NCBI RefSeq assembly: GCF_042767895.1
Contig: NC_091555.1
Location: 43,599,765-43,617,264 of the forward strand
DNA length: 17,500 bases
Reading direction: 5' to 3'
Source of the DNA: Penaeus vannamei
Lineage: Eukaryota > Arthropoda > Malacostraca > Decapoda > Penaeidae
The notes under the pieces are model-generated. The model saw only the letters and a program-made list of their open reading frames with translations. It searched no databases and had not been told where the DNA came from. A program made the translations under genes and the position numbers. Positions 1 to 7,830 of this stretch are shown here, one piece after another. Every line of letters starts with the position of its first letter. The first letter of the stretch is position 1.

Positions 1-300
1 CAGGTTGCATTCATGGTCCTCTTCACCCCCCCCCCTCTCCTTATCCATTTACCCCTCTTCTCCCACCTCCCAGTTCCTCCTCCCAACCTCTCTCTCCCAG
101 GCCCTCTTTATTCGCCTCTCTTCCAGTTCTTCCTCGCCAGCTCTCTCCCAGGTTCTCTTGCTGACCTCTCTTCCGGTTACTCCTCATCGTCGTCTTTCCT
201 CCAATTCCTCATCCCCACTTTGAATGCGGATCTTCTTTCCCCCACCTCTCCCTCAGTTCCTCCTTCCCTCTCCTCCTTTCTCCAACCCCTGAACTCCATT
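1..300. repeat. Degenerate pyrimidine-rich minisatellite (about 50 bp period)
   Basis: The top strand is nearly all C and T with scattered G and A. Related phrases recur at about 50 bp spacing: CCTCTCTTCCAGTTCTTCCTC-like text near 115 and CCTCTCTTCCGGTTACTCCTC-like text near 165, with a looser copy near 70-110. A short non-pyrimidine break lies at 222-235. This looks like an older, decayed edge of the cleaner array that follows. No coding signal is credible: the open frame crossing it encodes only Pro/Ser/Leu runs. Confidence 0.7.
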
Positions 301-1620
301 CCCCCAGCTCCTCCTCCCTTCCCCCATCTCCTCCTCCCTCCCCCATCTCCTCCCTCCCTCCCCCATCTCCTCCTCCCTTCCCCCATCTCCTCCTTCCCTC
401 CCCCATCTCCTCTCCCCCTCCCCCATCTCCTCCCCCCTCCCCCATCTCCTCCCTCTCCTTCCCCATCTCCCTCCCCTCCCCCATCTCCTCCTCCCCTCCC
501 CCATCTCTTCCTCCCCTCCCCCATCTCCCCCTCCCCCTCCATCATCTCCTCCTCCCCTCCCCCAGCTCCTCTCTCCCTCCCCCATCTCTCTTCCCCTCCC
601 CCAGCTCCTCCTCCTCCTCCCCCAGCTCCCCTCCCTCCCCCAGCTCCCTCCTCCCTCTCCCCCCATCTCCTCCTCCCCTCCCCCATCTCCTCCCTCCCCT
701 CCCTCAGCTCCTCCTCCCCTCCCCATCATCTCCTCCTCCCCTCCCCAGCTCCTCTCTCCCTCCCCCATCTCTTCCCCCTCCCCCAGCTCCTCCCTCCCTC
801 CCCCAGCTCCCCCTCCCTCCCCCATCTCCTCCCTCCCCCTTCCCCAGCTCCTCCTCCCCTCCCCCAGCTCCCCTCCCCTCCCCCAGCTCCCCCTCCCCTC
901 CCCCAGCTCCTCCCTCCCCTCCCCCAGCTCCCCTCCCTCCCCCAGCTCCTCCCCCCCTCCCCTCCCCTCCCCCAGCTCCCTCCCTCCCCTCCCCCAGCTC
1001 CACCGGCCCTCCCCCATCTCCTCCTCCCAACCACCAACTCCTCCTCCCCACCCCTCCACTCCCACATCTCCTCCTCCCCCTCCCTCATCTCCTCCTCCCC
1101 TCCCTCATCTCCTCCTCCCCTCCCCCAGCTCCCCTCCCCCATCTCCCTCCTCCCATCCACCATCTCCTCCTCCCCCTCCCTCATCTCCTCCTCCCCTCCC
1201 TCATCTCCCTCCTCCCCTCCCTCATCTCCTCCTCCCTCCCTCATCTCCTCCTCCCCTCCCCCAGCTCCTCCTCCTCCTCCCCCATCTCCTCCTCCCATCC
1301 ACCATCTCCTCCTCCCTCCCCCCCCCTCCTCCCTCTCCTCCTCCCCTCCCTCATCTCCTCCTCCCCTCCCTCATCTGCTCCTCCCCTCCCTCATCTCCTC
1401 CTCCCCTCCCCCAGCTCCTCCTCTCCTCCCCTATCTCCTCCTCCCATCCACCATCTCCTCCCTCCCCTCCCCTCCCTCATCTCCTCCCCTCCCTCCCTCA
1501 TCTCCTCCTCCCTCCCTCATCTCCTCCCCCCCTCCCTCATCTCCTCCCTCCTCCTCCCTCATCTCTCCTCCTCCCCCAGCTCCTCCTCTCCTCCCCTATC
1601 TCCCCTCCCCCAGCTCCATT
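300..1620. repeat. Homopyrimidine minisatellite, CCCCCATCTCCTCCTCCCCT-type units
   Basis: This is about 1.3 kb of almost unbroken C/T, built from units of about 14-22 bp. Each unit has a CTCCTCCCCT body and a CCCCCATCT or CCCCCAGCT joint. CATCT joints dominate, with CAGCT joints interspersed, especially at 545-1010. Unit length varies, so the array is imperfect. The opposite strand is runs of GGGG and GGAGG, a composition that can form intramolecular triplex or G-quadruplex structures. A frame of about 700 codons spans it only because C/T-only DNA cannot form stop codons; I do not call it a gene. Confidence 0.9.
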
Positions 1621-1894
1621 GTCAGTATCAGGATTAACGGCAGAGATGGTTATGTGTTGTTAGTGGCAATCATCTGCCCGTTATTGGGTCTGTTTGTCTC
1701 TCTCTTTGTTTGCCTTTGTTTGTCTGCGTCCGCCCGTCTGTGCTTGTCTCATTTGTCTTTCTATCTCTACCTGCCGCCGTTTTATTTGTCTGCGCTTGTC
1801 TCTCGCCGTTGCTCTCCTTCTCTCCCTTCTCCCTACTTCCGCCTCTTTCATTTTCTTTTATTTCGTTTTTTTTTTCTCTTTATCTCTCTATCTG

Positions 1895-1895
<1 letters not shown>
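1621..1895. other. Complex sequence grading into T/C-rich DNA
   Basis: The first 80 bases are the first non-repetitive sequence in the window and show no gene feature. From about 1685 a loose TGTCTG/TTTGTC motif recurs (TCTGTTTGTC, GTTTGTCTGC, CTTGTCTC), suggesting a decayed tetranucleotide-type repeat, before the sequence becomes T-rich and enters the CT array. Confidence 0.5.

Positions 1896-1988
<93 letters not shown>
1896..1988. repeat. (CT)n microsatellite, about 46 units
   Basis: An uninterrupted CT dinucleotide run with TATCTCTCTATCTG-type degenerate text on its left edge. The right side continues as C/T-rich non-periodic sequence to about 2090. Its complement, a (GA)n of similar length, occurs at 2566-2666, so a transcript through both could fold back. 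Confidence 0.97.
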
Positions 1989-1992
<4 letters not shown>

Positions 1993-2095
1993 CCTTATCA
2001 ACCTCCCTCCCTCCTTCCTCCCCGACATCTTCCCTCTCTTCCTCTCTCTTCCTTCCCCCTTTCTCCTCCTCCCCCTTTTCTCCCGGCCGCGAAAT

Positions 2096-2285
2096 TAGTC
2101 GATATACATGCCTAAACTTCCGGCGAGCTGTGTTTTACATTAATTTTTTGCCATTCCTAATTTCATGAATATTTAGATGGCCGGCATTTATAACGTCCAT
2201 TTCAAAGCGGTTTCCCTTCGCGCCGAGAACGTATATATTGTATATGTATGTAAGCGCTGGGATAATATGTATGATGATGTGGCGA
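2096..2285. other. Complex non-repetitive island
   Basis: About 190 bases of normal complexity between a pyrimidine block and a purine block. It contains AT-rich stretches (TATATTGTATATGTATG near 2232) and some CpG (CCGGCGAGC, CGCGCCGAG). I see no exon, tRNA-like fold or clear promoter signature. Confidence 0.45.
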
Positions 2286-2545
2286 GGGACGGAGGGAGAG
2301 GGAGGGAAAGGGGGAGGGGCGGAGGGAGAGGGAGGGAGGGGGGAGGGGAGAGGGGGAGGGAAAAGGAGGGAGAGGGAAAGGGGAGGAAAAGGAGGAGAAA
2401 GGGAGGGGGAGGGGCGGAGGGAAAGGGAGGGTGAGGGGGAGGGACGGGGGAAAGGGAGGGAGAGAGAGGGAGAGGGAGAGGGAGGGATGGGGGATGAAGG
2501 GAGGCAGGCAAAGGTTGTGAGAGAGAGGGTGGGGAATGAGTGAGC
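2286..2545. repeat. G-rich homopurine tract (GGGAGAGGGAGG type)
   Basis: The top strand is almost only G and A, with repeated GGAGGGAGAGGG, GGGGAGGGGC and GGGAAAGGGA phrases and no fixed period. It has many runs of three to five G and so G-quadruplex and triplex potential. Gly/Arg/Glu open frames here are composition artefacts. Confidence 0.85.
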
Positions 2546-2562
2546 GAGAGTGGTAGTCAGTA

Positions 2563-2675
<113 letters not shown>

Positions 2676-3110
2676 AGGATATTGCTTATCTAGCTGATTG
2701 ACTGAGGACTTGAGTGATCGAGTGGAGTTGTGAGACTGATATCTGCCTGACTGATTGACTGGCGCGCTGGCCGATGCGTAATAGGAGAATCCACTAACTG
2801 ATAAACAGGTTTGGAGACTTGACAGACTCCATGACTGTTAGACAAGCACGACGAGAAAGAAAAAAATAACTTTTAAGTAGCTCCGCTGTCTAGCTGATTA
2901 ATGCCCCCATTAGCTGACGGACTTAACTGCTGACTGACAGGCAAATTGACGACCAGATCGAGCGAACGACTGACTGACAAGATAAAGACGGTCTTTAAGC
3001 ACGGGGATGGAATTGCCTCGCAAGTGTGCAATTCTTTTGTTGCACAATGTTGCGTCAGTTGATTTCTCTTGTTGCTTTTAGTGGCCTGCTGTTTATTGGA
3101 AAGAGGTGGG
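2676..3110. repeat. Decayed TGAC/CTGA tetranucleotide-rich tract
   Basis: The sequence is mostly complex, but CTGA, TGAC, GACTGA and related words recur far more than expected: GATTGACTGAG at 2697, CTGACTGATTGACTGG near 2747, GCTGACTGACAG near 2930 and CGACTGACTGACAAG near 2967. The 11-mer TCTAGCTGATT occurs at both 2689 and 2889. I read this as an ancient (TGAC)n array broken up by substitutions. Its last part, from about 3000, is ordinary sequence without gene evidence. Confidence 0.5.
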
Positions 3111-3520
3111 TAGAAAGAAAACGAAATGGGGAGGAGGAGGAGAGGGAAGAGGGGGAGGTGGAGGAGGAAGGAGGGAGGAGGGGGAGGGGGAGGAAAAGGA
3201 GGAGGAAGGAGAAGGAGTAGGAAGAGGAGATGGAAGAGGACGAGGAGAAGGTGAAGGAGGAGAGGAGAAGATGGAAGAGGAAGAGGAGGACAAGGAAAAG
3301 GTGAAGGAGGAGGGAAACTGAGGAATAAAAGAAAGAAGGAAAGAAAGATTGCCTGATGGTAGACTTAAAAAAGGGGGAGAAAGGAAAGTAGTGGAATACT
3401 CCCCGAAGGAACGAGGAGATAAAAACTGAAGGCTCATAAGATAAAGAAGGAGGGCCAATATCCGGGAAAGCGAGTAAGGAAAAGGAGAGAAGGCGTGGCA
3501 GGAGATTTGACAAAGCACGG
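3111..3520. repeat. GGA/GAA-rich purine tract
   Basis: Top-strand purines dominate. GGAGGAGGAGA and GAAGAGGAGG motifs run through 3125-3320, followed by a looser A-rich purine stretch (GAAAGAAGGAAAGAAAG near 3330) to about 3500. There is no fixed period and no coding signal beyond biased Glu/Gly/Arg frames. Confidence 0.75.
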
Positions 3521-3565
3521 CCCATGTAAGTAATCGCCGTAACGCAAGGAGGATGCCAGATGCCA

Positions 3566-3619
3566 CGCGAAAGATGGCGGGAAAAGAACAAGGCGCGAGA
3601 GGCTTCGAGACGCGGGAAA
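3566..3619 (-). promoter_or_regulatory. Triple E2F-like sites with overlapping YY1-like motif
   Basis: Three E2F-type words lie on the bottom strand within 54 bp: TTTCGCG (3566-3572), TTTTCCCGCC (3576-3585) and TTTCCCGCG (3611-3619). The last two match the textbook TTTSSCGC consensus. On the top strand AAGATGGCGGG (3571-3581) matches the YY1/Pho core AANATGGCGG and overlaps the middle E2F site. E2F controls S-phase genes and YY1 sites often lie near start sites. This is motif evidence only; clustering makes chance less likely than for a single site. Confidence 0.4.
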
Positions 3620-3840
3620 CCATGGCCATCAGACACGAATTCGTTTCTGCGGCGGTTCGTCCCGGTTTATTCAATTATCTCGTTTCCATTTCTCGAAAGC
3701 TGCGATCTCGCCGCGCCGGGGGAACCACAGGAGAGGATGGGATAGGAGAGGATGGCTGAGATAAGACAGGATAAGAAGAATGACGCGTGTGCTTCCAGAT
3801 TTTCGCCGATTCGCGCTTCCGCATGGAGTGTCTCGCTCAC

Positions 3841-3969
3841 TCTGATTGGTCAGTGGGAGCGACTCCGTTGATTGGTTGCCCGCGGGATTGTCTTCGGTGA
3901 TTGGTTGACCGCTTGCTTGTCAGCGCTCGCCCCATTGGTCGCTGAATTGACTCCCATCGCGGTGATTGG
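3841..3969. promoter_or_regulatory. Five inverted CCAAT boxes (NF-Y type) at regular spacing
   Basis: ATTGG, the inverted CCAAT box, occurs at 3845-3849, 3871-3875, 3900-3904, 3934-3938 and 3965-3969. Four of the five have GATTGG and most continue as ATTGGT, matching the NF-Y core. Start-to-start distances are 26, 29, 34 and 31 bp, close to three helical turns. Multi-CCAAT promoters of mitotic and histone genes in animals use similar spacing. NF-Y binds in either orientation, so direction is not fixed by these sites. The array lies between E2F-like sites at 3566-3619 and 3988-3997. Confidence 0.55.
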
Positions 3970-3987
3970 TGGTTCGGGTCGCCGCTT

Positions 3988-3997
3988 TTTTGGCGGG
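3988..3997 (+). promoter_or_regulatory. E2F-type site TTTTGGCGGG
   Basis: TTTTGGCGGG fits the E2F consensus TTTSGCGS family and starts 18 bp after the last CCAAT box. A weaker TTCGCGGGA follows at 4004-4012, and TTTCGGGAAA, a near-palindromic relative, at 4048-4057. The combination of CCAAT boxes followed by E2F sites is typical of cell-cycle promoters. Confidence 0.4.
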
Positions 3998-4088
3998 CTT
4001 CCGTTCGCGGGATTGCTTGTGGAAGCTCTTCTCTTTTTTATCGGGAGTTTCGGGAAAATAGGCCATTTTTGTCGTATATTTCGTGCAT

Positions 4089-4127
4089 TATAGCTCCAGG
4101 AGTTTTTATATACATTTTTTTTCAGTC
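4089..4127 (+). promoter_or_regulatory. Possible core promoter: weak TATA plus arthropod initiator
   Basis: TCAGTC at 4122-4127 matches the arthropod initiator TCAKTY, which would put +1 at A4124. A weak TATAG at 4089-4093 lies at about -35. This would place the E2F site near -136 and the CCAAT array from -279 to -155. A polypyrimidine TTTTCTTTCTTTT follows at 4137-4149 and could instead act as a TCT-type initiator. I see no DPE at +28. On the bottom strand TATATAAAAA (4112-4103) is a stronger TATA word, but it would put the CCAAT boxes downstream of the start. Low confidence. Confidence 0.25.
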
Positions 4128-4317
4128 TTATCAACATTTTCTTTCTTTTCCCAAGGCGAGTGTAGAGGGTAGATTTTACGATTCAAAAACGCATTTGACG
4201 ACGGCGCAATCATGCCCGGGCGGGGAGGCTCATCTACCAACGCGGTGTCGGACACAAAGCCCTGATTAGTTTCCTGTCGGTGATTAAGATCTTTTGGAGA
4301 CGGAGAGGACGAAGGAG

Positions 4318-4704
<387 letters not shown>

Positions 4705-5024
4705 ATGATAATAGAGAAAAATAAAATGGAAAGAAAGACAAGGAAAATACGAAGGTAGATACGAAGACAGGAGAAAAGGAAGAAAAGAAGAGAGCAGGCG
4801 GAGATAGGGGAGGGAGAAGATAATGACGGGGAGGAAAAGTGCGAAGTAGAAGCATTAGACGGAGAATGAAACAGGAAATGGAAGTGCGAGATAAAGGGAG
4901 ACAAAGAACAGAATAGATAGAGGAAGGGAGAAAGGCGATTAGTGAAAGGAAGACGACAAGGGAAGCAGTGGAAGAAAGAGAGCTGACCAAGAAAAAGAAA
5001 GAGAGAAGAGAGAGAGAAAAAAAA
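4705..5024. other. A-rich purine stretch
   Basis: A loose GAAAGGAAGA-type purine composition with occasional C and T and no clear period. It merges on its right side with the 82-86 bp repeat. No gene feature is seen. Confidence 0.6.
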
Positions 5025-5240
5025 ACAGAATTATCGGTGCAACAAAACGAGGGAGATAGGAGGACAGAGAGAAGAGAAGTAGAAAGAGAGAGAGAGAGAA
5101 AAAAGAGCAAACAGCATTATCGGTGCAACAAAACGAGGAAGATAGGAGGACAGAGAGAAGAGAAGTAGAGAGAGAGAGAGAGAGGGAAAAAAACAGAATT
5201 ATCGGTGCAACAAAACGAGGGAGATAGGAGGAGAGAACGA
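5025..5240. repeat. Purine minisatellite, 82-86 bp unit, about 2.5 copies
   Basis: The marker TTATCGGTGCAACAAAACGA recurs at 5031, 5117 and 5199, giving periods of 86 and 82. After the marker each full unit continues GAGATAGGAGGACAGAGAG, then AGAAGTAGA and a GA-rich spacer with a poly-A run. The third copy breaks off near 5240. Unit lengths differ only in the GA/A spacer, so the non-purine core is better conserved than the slippery spacer. Confidence 0.9.
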
Positions 5241-5340
5241 TAACATTTGTGTGTATGGAGGCTGGCGCGCGCGTGTGTGTATATCGCGTAATGCAAGAGA
5301 AATCGATAGTCGTAAACTTGCGATCTCACTGTCCTCTGGG
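5241..5340. other. Complex junction between purine and pyrimidine blocks
   Basis: About 100 bases of normal complexity, with a short alternating GCGCGCGTGTGTGTATAT run (5265-5284, Z-DNA-prone) and AATCGATAG at 5301-5309, seven of eight bases of the DREF site TATCGATA. On its left the top strand is purine, on its right pyrimidine. It is followed by a C12 run at 5342-5352. Confidence 0.5.
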
Positions 5341-5352
5341 TCCCCCCCCCCC

Positions 5353-5700
5353 ATCCCTCCTTCCCCCTCCTTTTCACCCTCCCTTTCCTCCTCCTCCTCC
5401 TCCTCTCCCTTCCCTCTCCTTTTCATCCTCGTCCTCCTCCTTTCCTTTCCCCCTCCTCTCCCTCTCCTTTTCATCCTCCCTTTCCTCCTGCTCCTCCTCC
5501 TCTCCTTTCCCCCTCCTTTTCATCCTCCATTTCCTCCTCCTCCTCTCCCTTCCCCCTCTTTTTCATCCTCCCTTTCCTGCTCCTCCTCCTCTCCCTTTCC
5601 CCTCCTTTTCATCATCCTTTCCTGCTCTTACTCCTCCTCCTATCCCTTCCCCCTCATTTTCATTCTTCCTTTCCTGCTCTTACTCCTCTTCCCCTCTCCT
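5353..5700. repeat. Pyrimidine minisatellite, about 48 bp unit, seven copies
   Basis: TTTTCA(T/C)CCTC-type starts occur at 5371, 5420, 5468, 5517, 5560, 5606 and 5657, with spacings of 49, 48, 49, 43, 46 and 51. Each is followed by CCTTTCCTCCTCCTCC and TCTCCCTTCCCCCTCC. Later copies replace CTCCTCC with CTGCTCTTACTCC. The period shows this is an array and not random C/T drift. Confidence 0.85.
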
Positions 5701-6027
5701 CCTCCCTCCTCCCTCTCCCTTTTCCTCTTTTTCATCCTCCTCCTGTTTATTTTTATTTTTTCCTCAGCCTCTCTTTCCCCTTTTCTCTTTTTTTTTCTCT
5801 CGCGTTCCTGTTTCCTCTTGTATCTTTTGGTTTTCTTTCCTTTCAGTCCTCTCTTTGCTCACTCTTTCCTCCTCCTTCCTTCGTTCTTCTTCCCACGCCT
5901 TTCTCGTATCTCTTCGTTTCCTCTCCAACCCCCATTCCTCCCTCCCCCTTCTCCTGTTATCTCTTTCTCCCCTTTGCCTTATATTCCTCCTCCTCCTCCT
6001 CCTTCCTCTTCTCCGCCTTTCCCCCCC
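5701..6027. other. Aperiodic C/T-rich tract
   Basis: Top-strand pyrimidines with T-rich patches (TTTATTTTTATTTTTTCC near 5747) and some complex bases at 5800-5935. I could not find a stable period. No gene evidence. Confidence 0.6.
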
Positions 6028-6203
6028 TTTATTTCTTCTTCCTCTTCTTTCTCCCCAGTTTACCTCTCCCCCTTTCCCTTCCTCCCTTTATTTCTTCTTC
6101 CTCTTCTTTCTCCCCATTGTACCTCTCCCCCTTTCCCTCTCCCTTTTATTTCTTCTCCCTCTCCTTCCTCCCCATCGTACCTCTCCTCCATTCTCTTCCA
6201 CTC
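6028..6203. repeat. Pyrimidine minisatellite, 58-59 bp unit, three copies
   Basis: TTTATTTCTTCT starts at 6028, 6087 and 6145 (periods 59 and 58). Each copy continues through CCTCTTCTTTCTCCCCA to the joint AGTTTACCTC, ATTGTACCTC or ATCGTACCTC, then CCCCTTTCCC. The third copy is the most diverged. Confidence 0.88.
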
Positions 6204-6222
6204 TCCCCTTTTTCCCCCCATC

Positions 6223-6410
6223 TTCCCTATCCCCCTCCCCCTCCTTCTCCCCGTATTCCCCCCTTTACCCCTTCTCCCCTATTCCCATCTTCCCTATCCC
6301 TCCCCCCTCCTTCCCCCTTATTCCCCCCTTTGCCCCTTCTCCCCTATTCCCCTCCCCTTCTCTCCTATCCCCCTCCCCTTCTCCCCTTTTCCCCTCCCCT
6401 CCCCCTCTTT
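6223..6410. repeat. C-rich minisatellite, 67 bp unit, two copies plus remnant
   Basis: TTCCCTATCCC occurs at 6223 and 6290, 67 bp apart. Both copies run through a C-rich block, TATTCCCCCCTTT(A/G)CCCC and TTCTCCCCTATTCCC. A shorter CCCCTCCCCTTCTC pattern continues to about 6410. Runs of four to six C throughout give i-motif potential on this strand and G-quadruplex potential on the other. Confidence 0.85.
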
Positions 6411-6533
6411 ACGTCGCTTGTGTGATATTAATGTGCGGATAAATATCGGAGAGAAGGTGCAGTCCCTGTGTGTGGATAGGTGGGGGGGTTGGGGGGGGGA
6501 TGAGGTCTAAATAGAGAGAGGTAGAGAAATAGT
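6411..6533. other. Complex sequence with two poly-G runs
   Basis: Short complex DNA, with G7 and G8 runs separated by TT at 6482-6499. No gene feature is visible. Confidence 0.5.
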
Positions 6534-6725
6534 CTGTGTGTGCGTGTGTTTGTTCTTGTGTGCGTGTGTGTGTGCGTGTGTGTGTGTTTGTGTGTTTGTG
6601 TGTGCGTGTGTGTGTTTTCTTGTGTGCGTGTGTTTGTGTGCGTGCAAGTGCAAGTGCAAGTGCAAGTGCGTATGTGAGTGAGAGCGGGAGCACTTGTAAG
6701 CATGTGCGCTTGTGTGCGTGTGCTT
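6534..6725. repeat. Imperfect (GT)n with (GTGCAA)4
   Basis: Alternating GT with C, T and TTT interruptions, then a perfect hexamer array (GTGCAA)4 at about 6643-6666, then degenerate GTGCG text. Alternating purine-pyrimidine sequence is Z-DNA-prone. Confidence 0.85.
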
Positions 6726-7023
6726 TCCACCGCTTTTATTTCGCTTTGGACGCATCGTCTTCATTCCCCGTTTTATCTGTTAAGGAGACGGAAATGCCAG
6801 TTAAAAAAATCAGGGAAATTGTTCTATTTACGCATGATGAAACGCCTCACACAGCAGATTGAATGGATGGCTCGCCGGTTGATAGACCTGCAGTGGAGTT
6901 GTATATTTGATATTTTTATTTTACTGTATAATGATCATTTATGGTGCTGTTTGATGTGTGTATTTTAGCGCGTTATATAGTAAGCTATAAGTGGCACGCG
7001 TTACGATATTCATCATTAATATT
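6726..7023. other. Complex AT-leaning island
   Basis: About 300 bases of normal complexity. A short top-strand frame ending KETEMPVKKIREIVLF near 6834 has balanced composition, but it has no recognisable domain and runs out of the GT repeat, so I do not call it. Nothing else gene-like is seen. Confidence 0.4.
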
Positions 7024-7211
7024 GTTATGTTATTATTGGTGTTGTTATTGGTATTACTCTGTGTCTGTGTATGCTTTTATTTGTTATTATTATAATTATT
7101 CTAGTGTTATAGTTAACGTTATGTTATTATTGGTGTTGTTATTAGTATTATTCTGTGTCTGTTTATGCTTTTATTTGTTATTATTATCATTATTCTAGTG
7201 TTCTAGTTAAC
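7024..7211. repeat. 94 bp tandem duplication, two copies
   Basis: Copy 1 is 7024-7117 and copy 2 is 7118-7211, each exactly 94 bp from GTTATGTTATTATTGG to CTAGTTAAC. By eye they differ at five substitutions and no indels, about 95% identity. The unit is AT-rich and carries TTATTATTATT segments. A third copy would begin at 7212 but only GTT is shared. Confidence 0.95.
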
Positions 7212-7234
7212 GTTTTTATTTCTTCCAGGTATGT
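7212..7234 (+). promoter_or_regulatory. Combined splice acceptor/donor motif (possible recursive splice site)
   Basis: A pyrimidine tract TTTTTATTTCTTCCAG ends at 7228 and is followed at once by GTATGT. This joins a good 3' splice site to a good 5' splice site with no exon between. CTAGTTAAC at 7203-7211 offers a branch-point-like TTAAC. The arrangement is the definition of recursive splice sites known from long introns of Drosophila. Whether this window is intronic is unknown. Confidence 0.25.
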
Positions 7235-7390
7235 TCTGCAGTACTTTCGCCGGCTGTGATGTCTACGTATGTGGTGTGTATGTATATTTGTGTACGTTTG
7301 AATGTGTGTATGTAGGGAAACATGCCTCAGATATTTCAGTAAATCTAGTTCGGGCATTGGTGGGGGGGGGGTTCTGTCATATGTGAGTTT
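7235..7390. other. Complex sequence, partly GT-rich
   Basis: Loose TATGTGTGTATG-type text and a G9 run near 7361. No gene or array can be supported. Confidence 0.4.
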
Positions 7391-7830
7391 ATATTTTTAT
7401 TATTCGTCATTCTGCCTCTCCCTTCTCTTCTTTGTTTTTGTTTTTTATTTTTTATTTTTCTGTTCTCTCCGTTATAAATCATTTAGATTCTCGACTCTTT
7501 CGTCTGCTTCGTTCGCCGTGTCATTTTGCCATTTTTTCTTTCTTTTGTCCTTTGTTGTCATCGCTCACGCTGTATCCACCATTTATCATTTTTTTTGTTT
7601 TTGTTTCTCATTCATTCTTTAGCACGACTCGCTTCCTCCTCCTCCTCCTATTCAGCCATTGTCTCTCTTATCTTCTCTGTCCTTCTCTTTATCCTCTTTT
7701 CCATTTTCGTTGTTTTTCAGCTTTGGTTTTCTTTTTACGATTTTTAAAAATAATCCATTCCTCTCCTCCCCTTCCACTCCTCATCGTTCTTGTTTTTGTT
7801 CTTATTTTTATTCTTTTTATTCTTCTCTTC
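7391..7830. other. T/C-rich aperiodic tract
   Basis: Mostly T with C, and interspersed G/A at 7490-7575. Phe/Leu/Ser-rich open frames are an effect of base composition. I see no period and no transmembrane protein worth calling, although the Phe/Leu content mimics one. Confidence 0.55.

Larger units (their letters stand above)
3521..4290. other. CpG-rich complex island (candidate promoter region)
   Basis: About 770 bases of high-complexity DNA, the longest such stretch in the window. It is visibly richer in CG dinucleotides than its repeat flanks, for example CGCGCCGGGGG near 3713 and CGCGGGATTG near 3881. It carries an E2F/YY1-like cluster, five inverted CCAAT boxes, a further E2F-type site and a possible initiator, listed separately. 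A 17-codon frame, MPGRGGSSTNAVSDTKP, opens at 4212 and stops at 4263-4265; I treat it as chance. A good donor match, CAT/GTAAGT, lies at 3525/3526 on the top strand. No gene body can be assigned inside the window on either side. Confidence 0.5.

Noticed and set aside
13..2115. 700-codon top-strand open frame, Pro/Ser/Leu-rich
   Set aside because: A C/T-only strand cannot spell any stop codon, so frame length carries no coding information. The protein is low-complexity, and its end simply follows the end of the tract.
3850..4137. 95-codon bottom-strand frame with KKRR clusters and balanced composition
   Set aside because: It looks nuclear-protein-like, but its C-terminal part is the CCAAT-box array read as codons, its ATG lies in poorly placed context, and I recognise no family. 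Regulatory DNA explains it better.
4140..4290. Possible snRNA-like sequence (CCCGGGCGGGGAGGCTCATC)
   Set aside because: Compared from memory with U1, U2, U4, U5 and U6 features, I found no conserved 5' end, Sm site or stem arrangement.
5249..6510. Two overlapping top-strand frames of about 400 codons
   Set aside because: Same pyrimidine artefact: different frames are open over the same bases and all give Ser/Pro/Phe/Leu text.
6536..6862. Top-strand frame beginning with Cys/Val repeats and ending in about 45 balanced residues
   Set aside because: The start lies in a GT repeat, and the balanced end is short with no recognisable domain.
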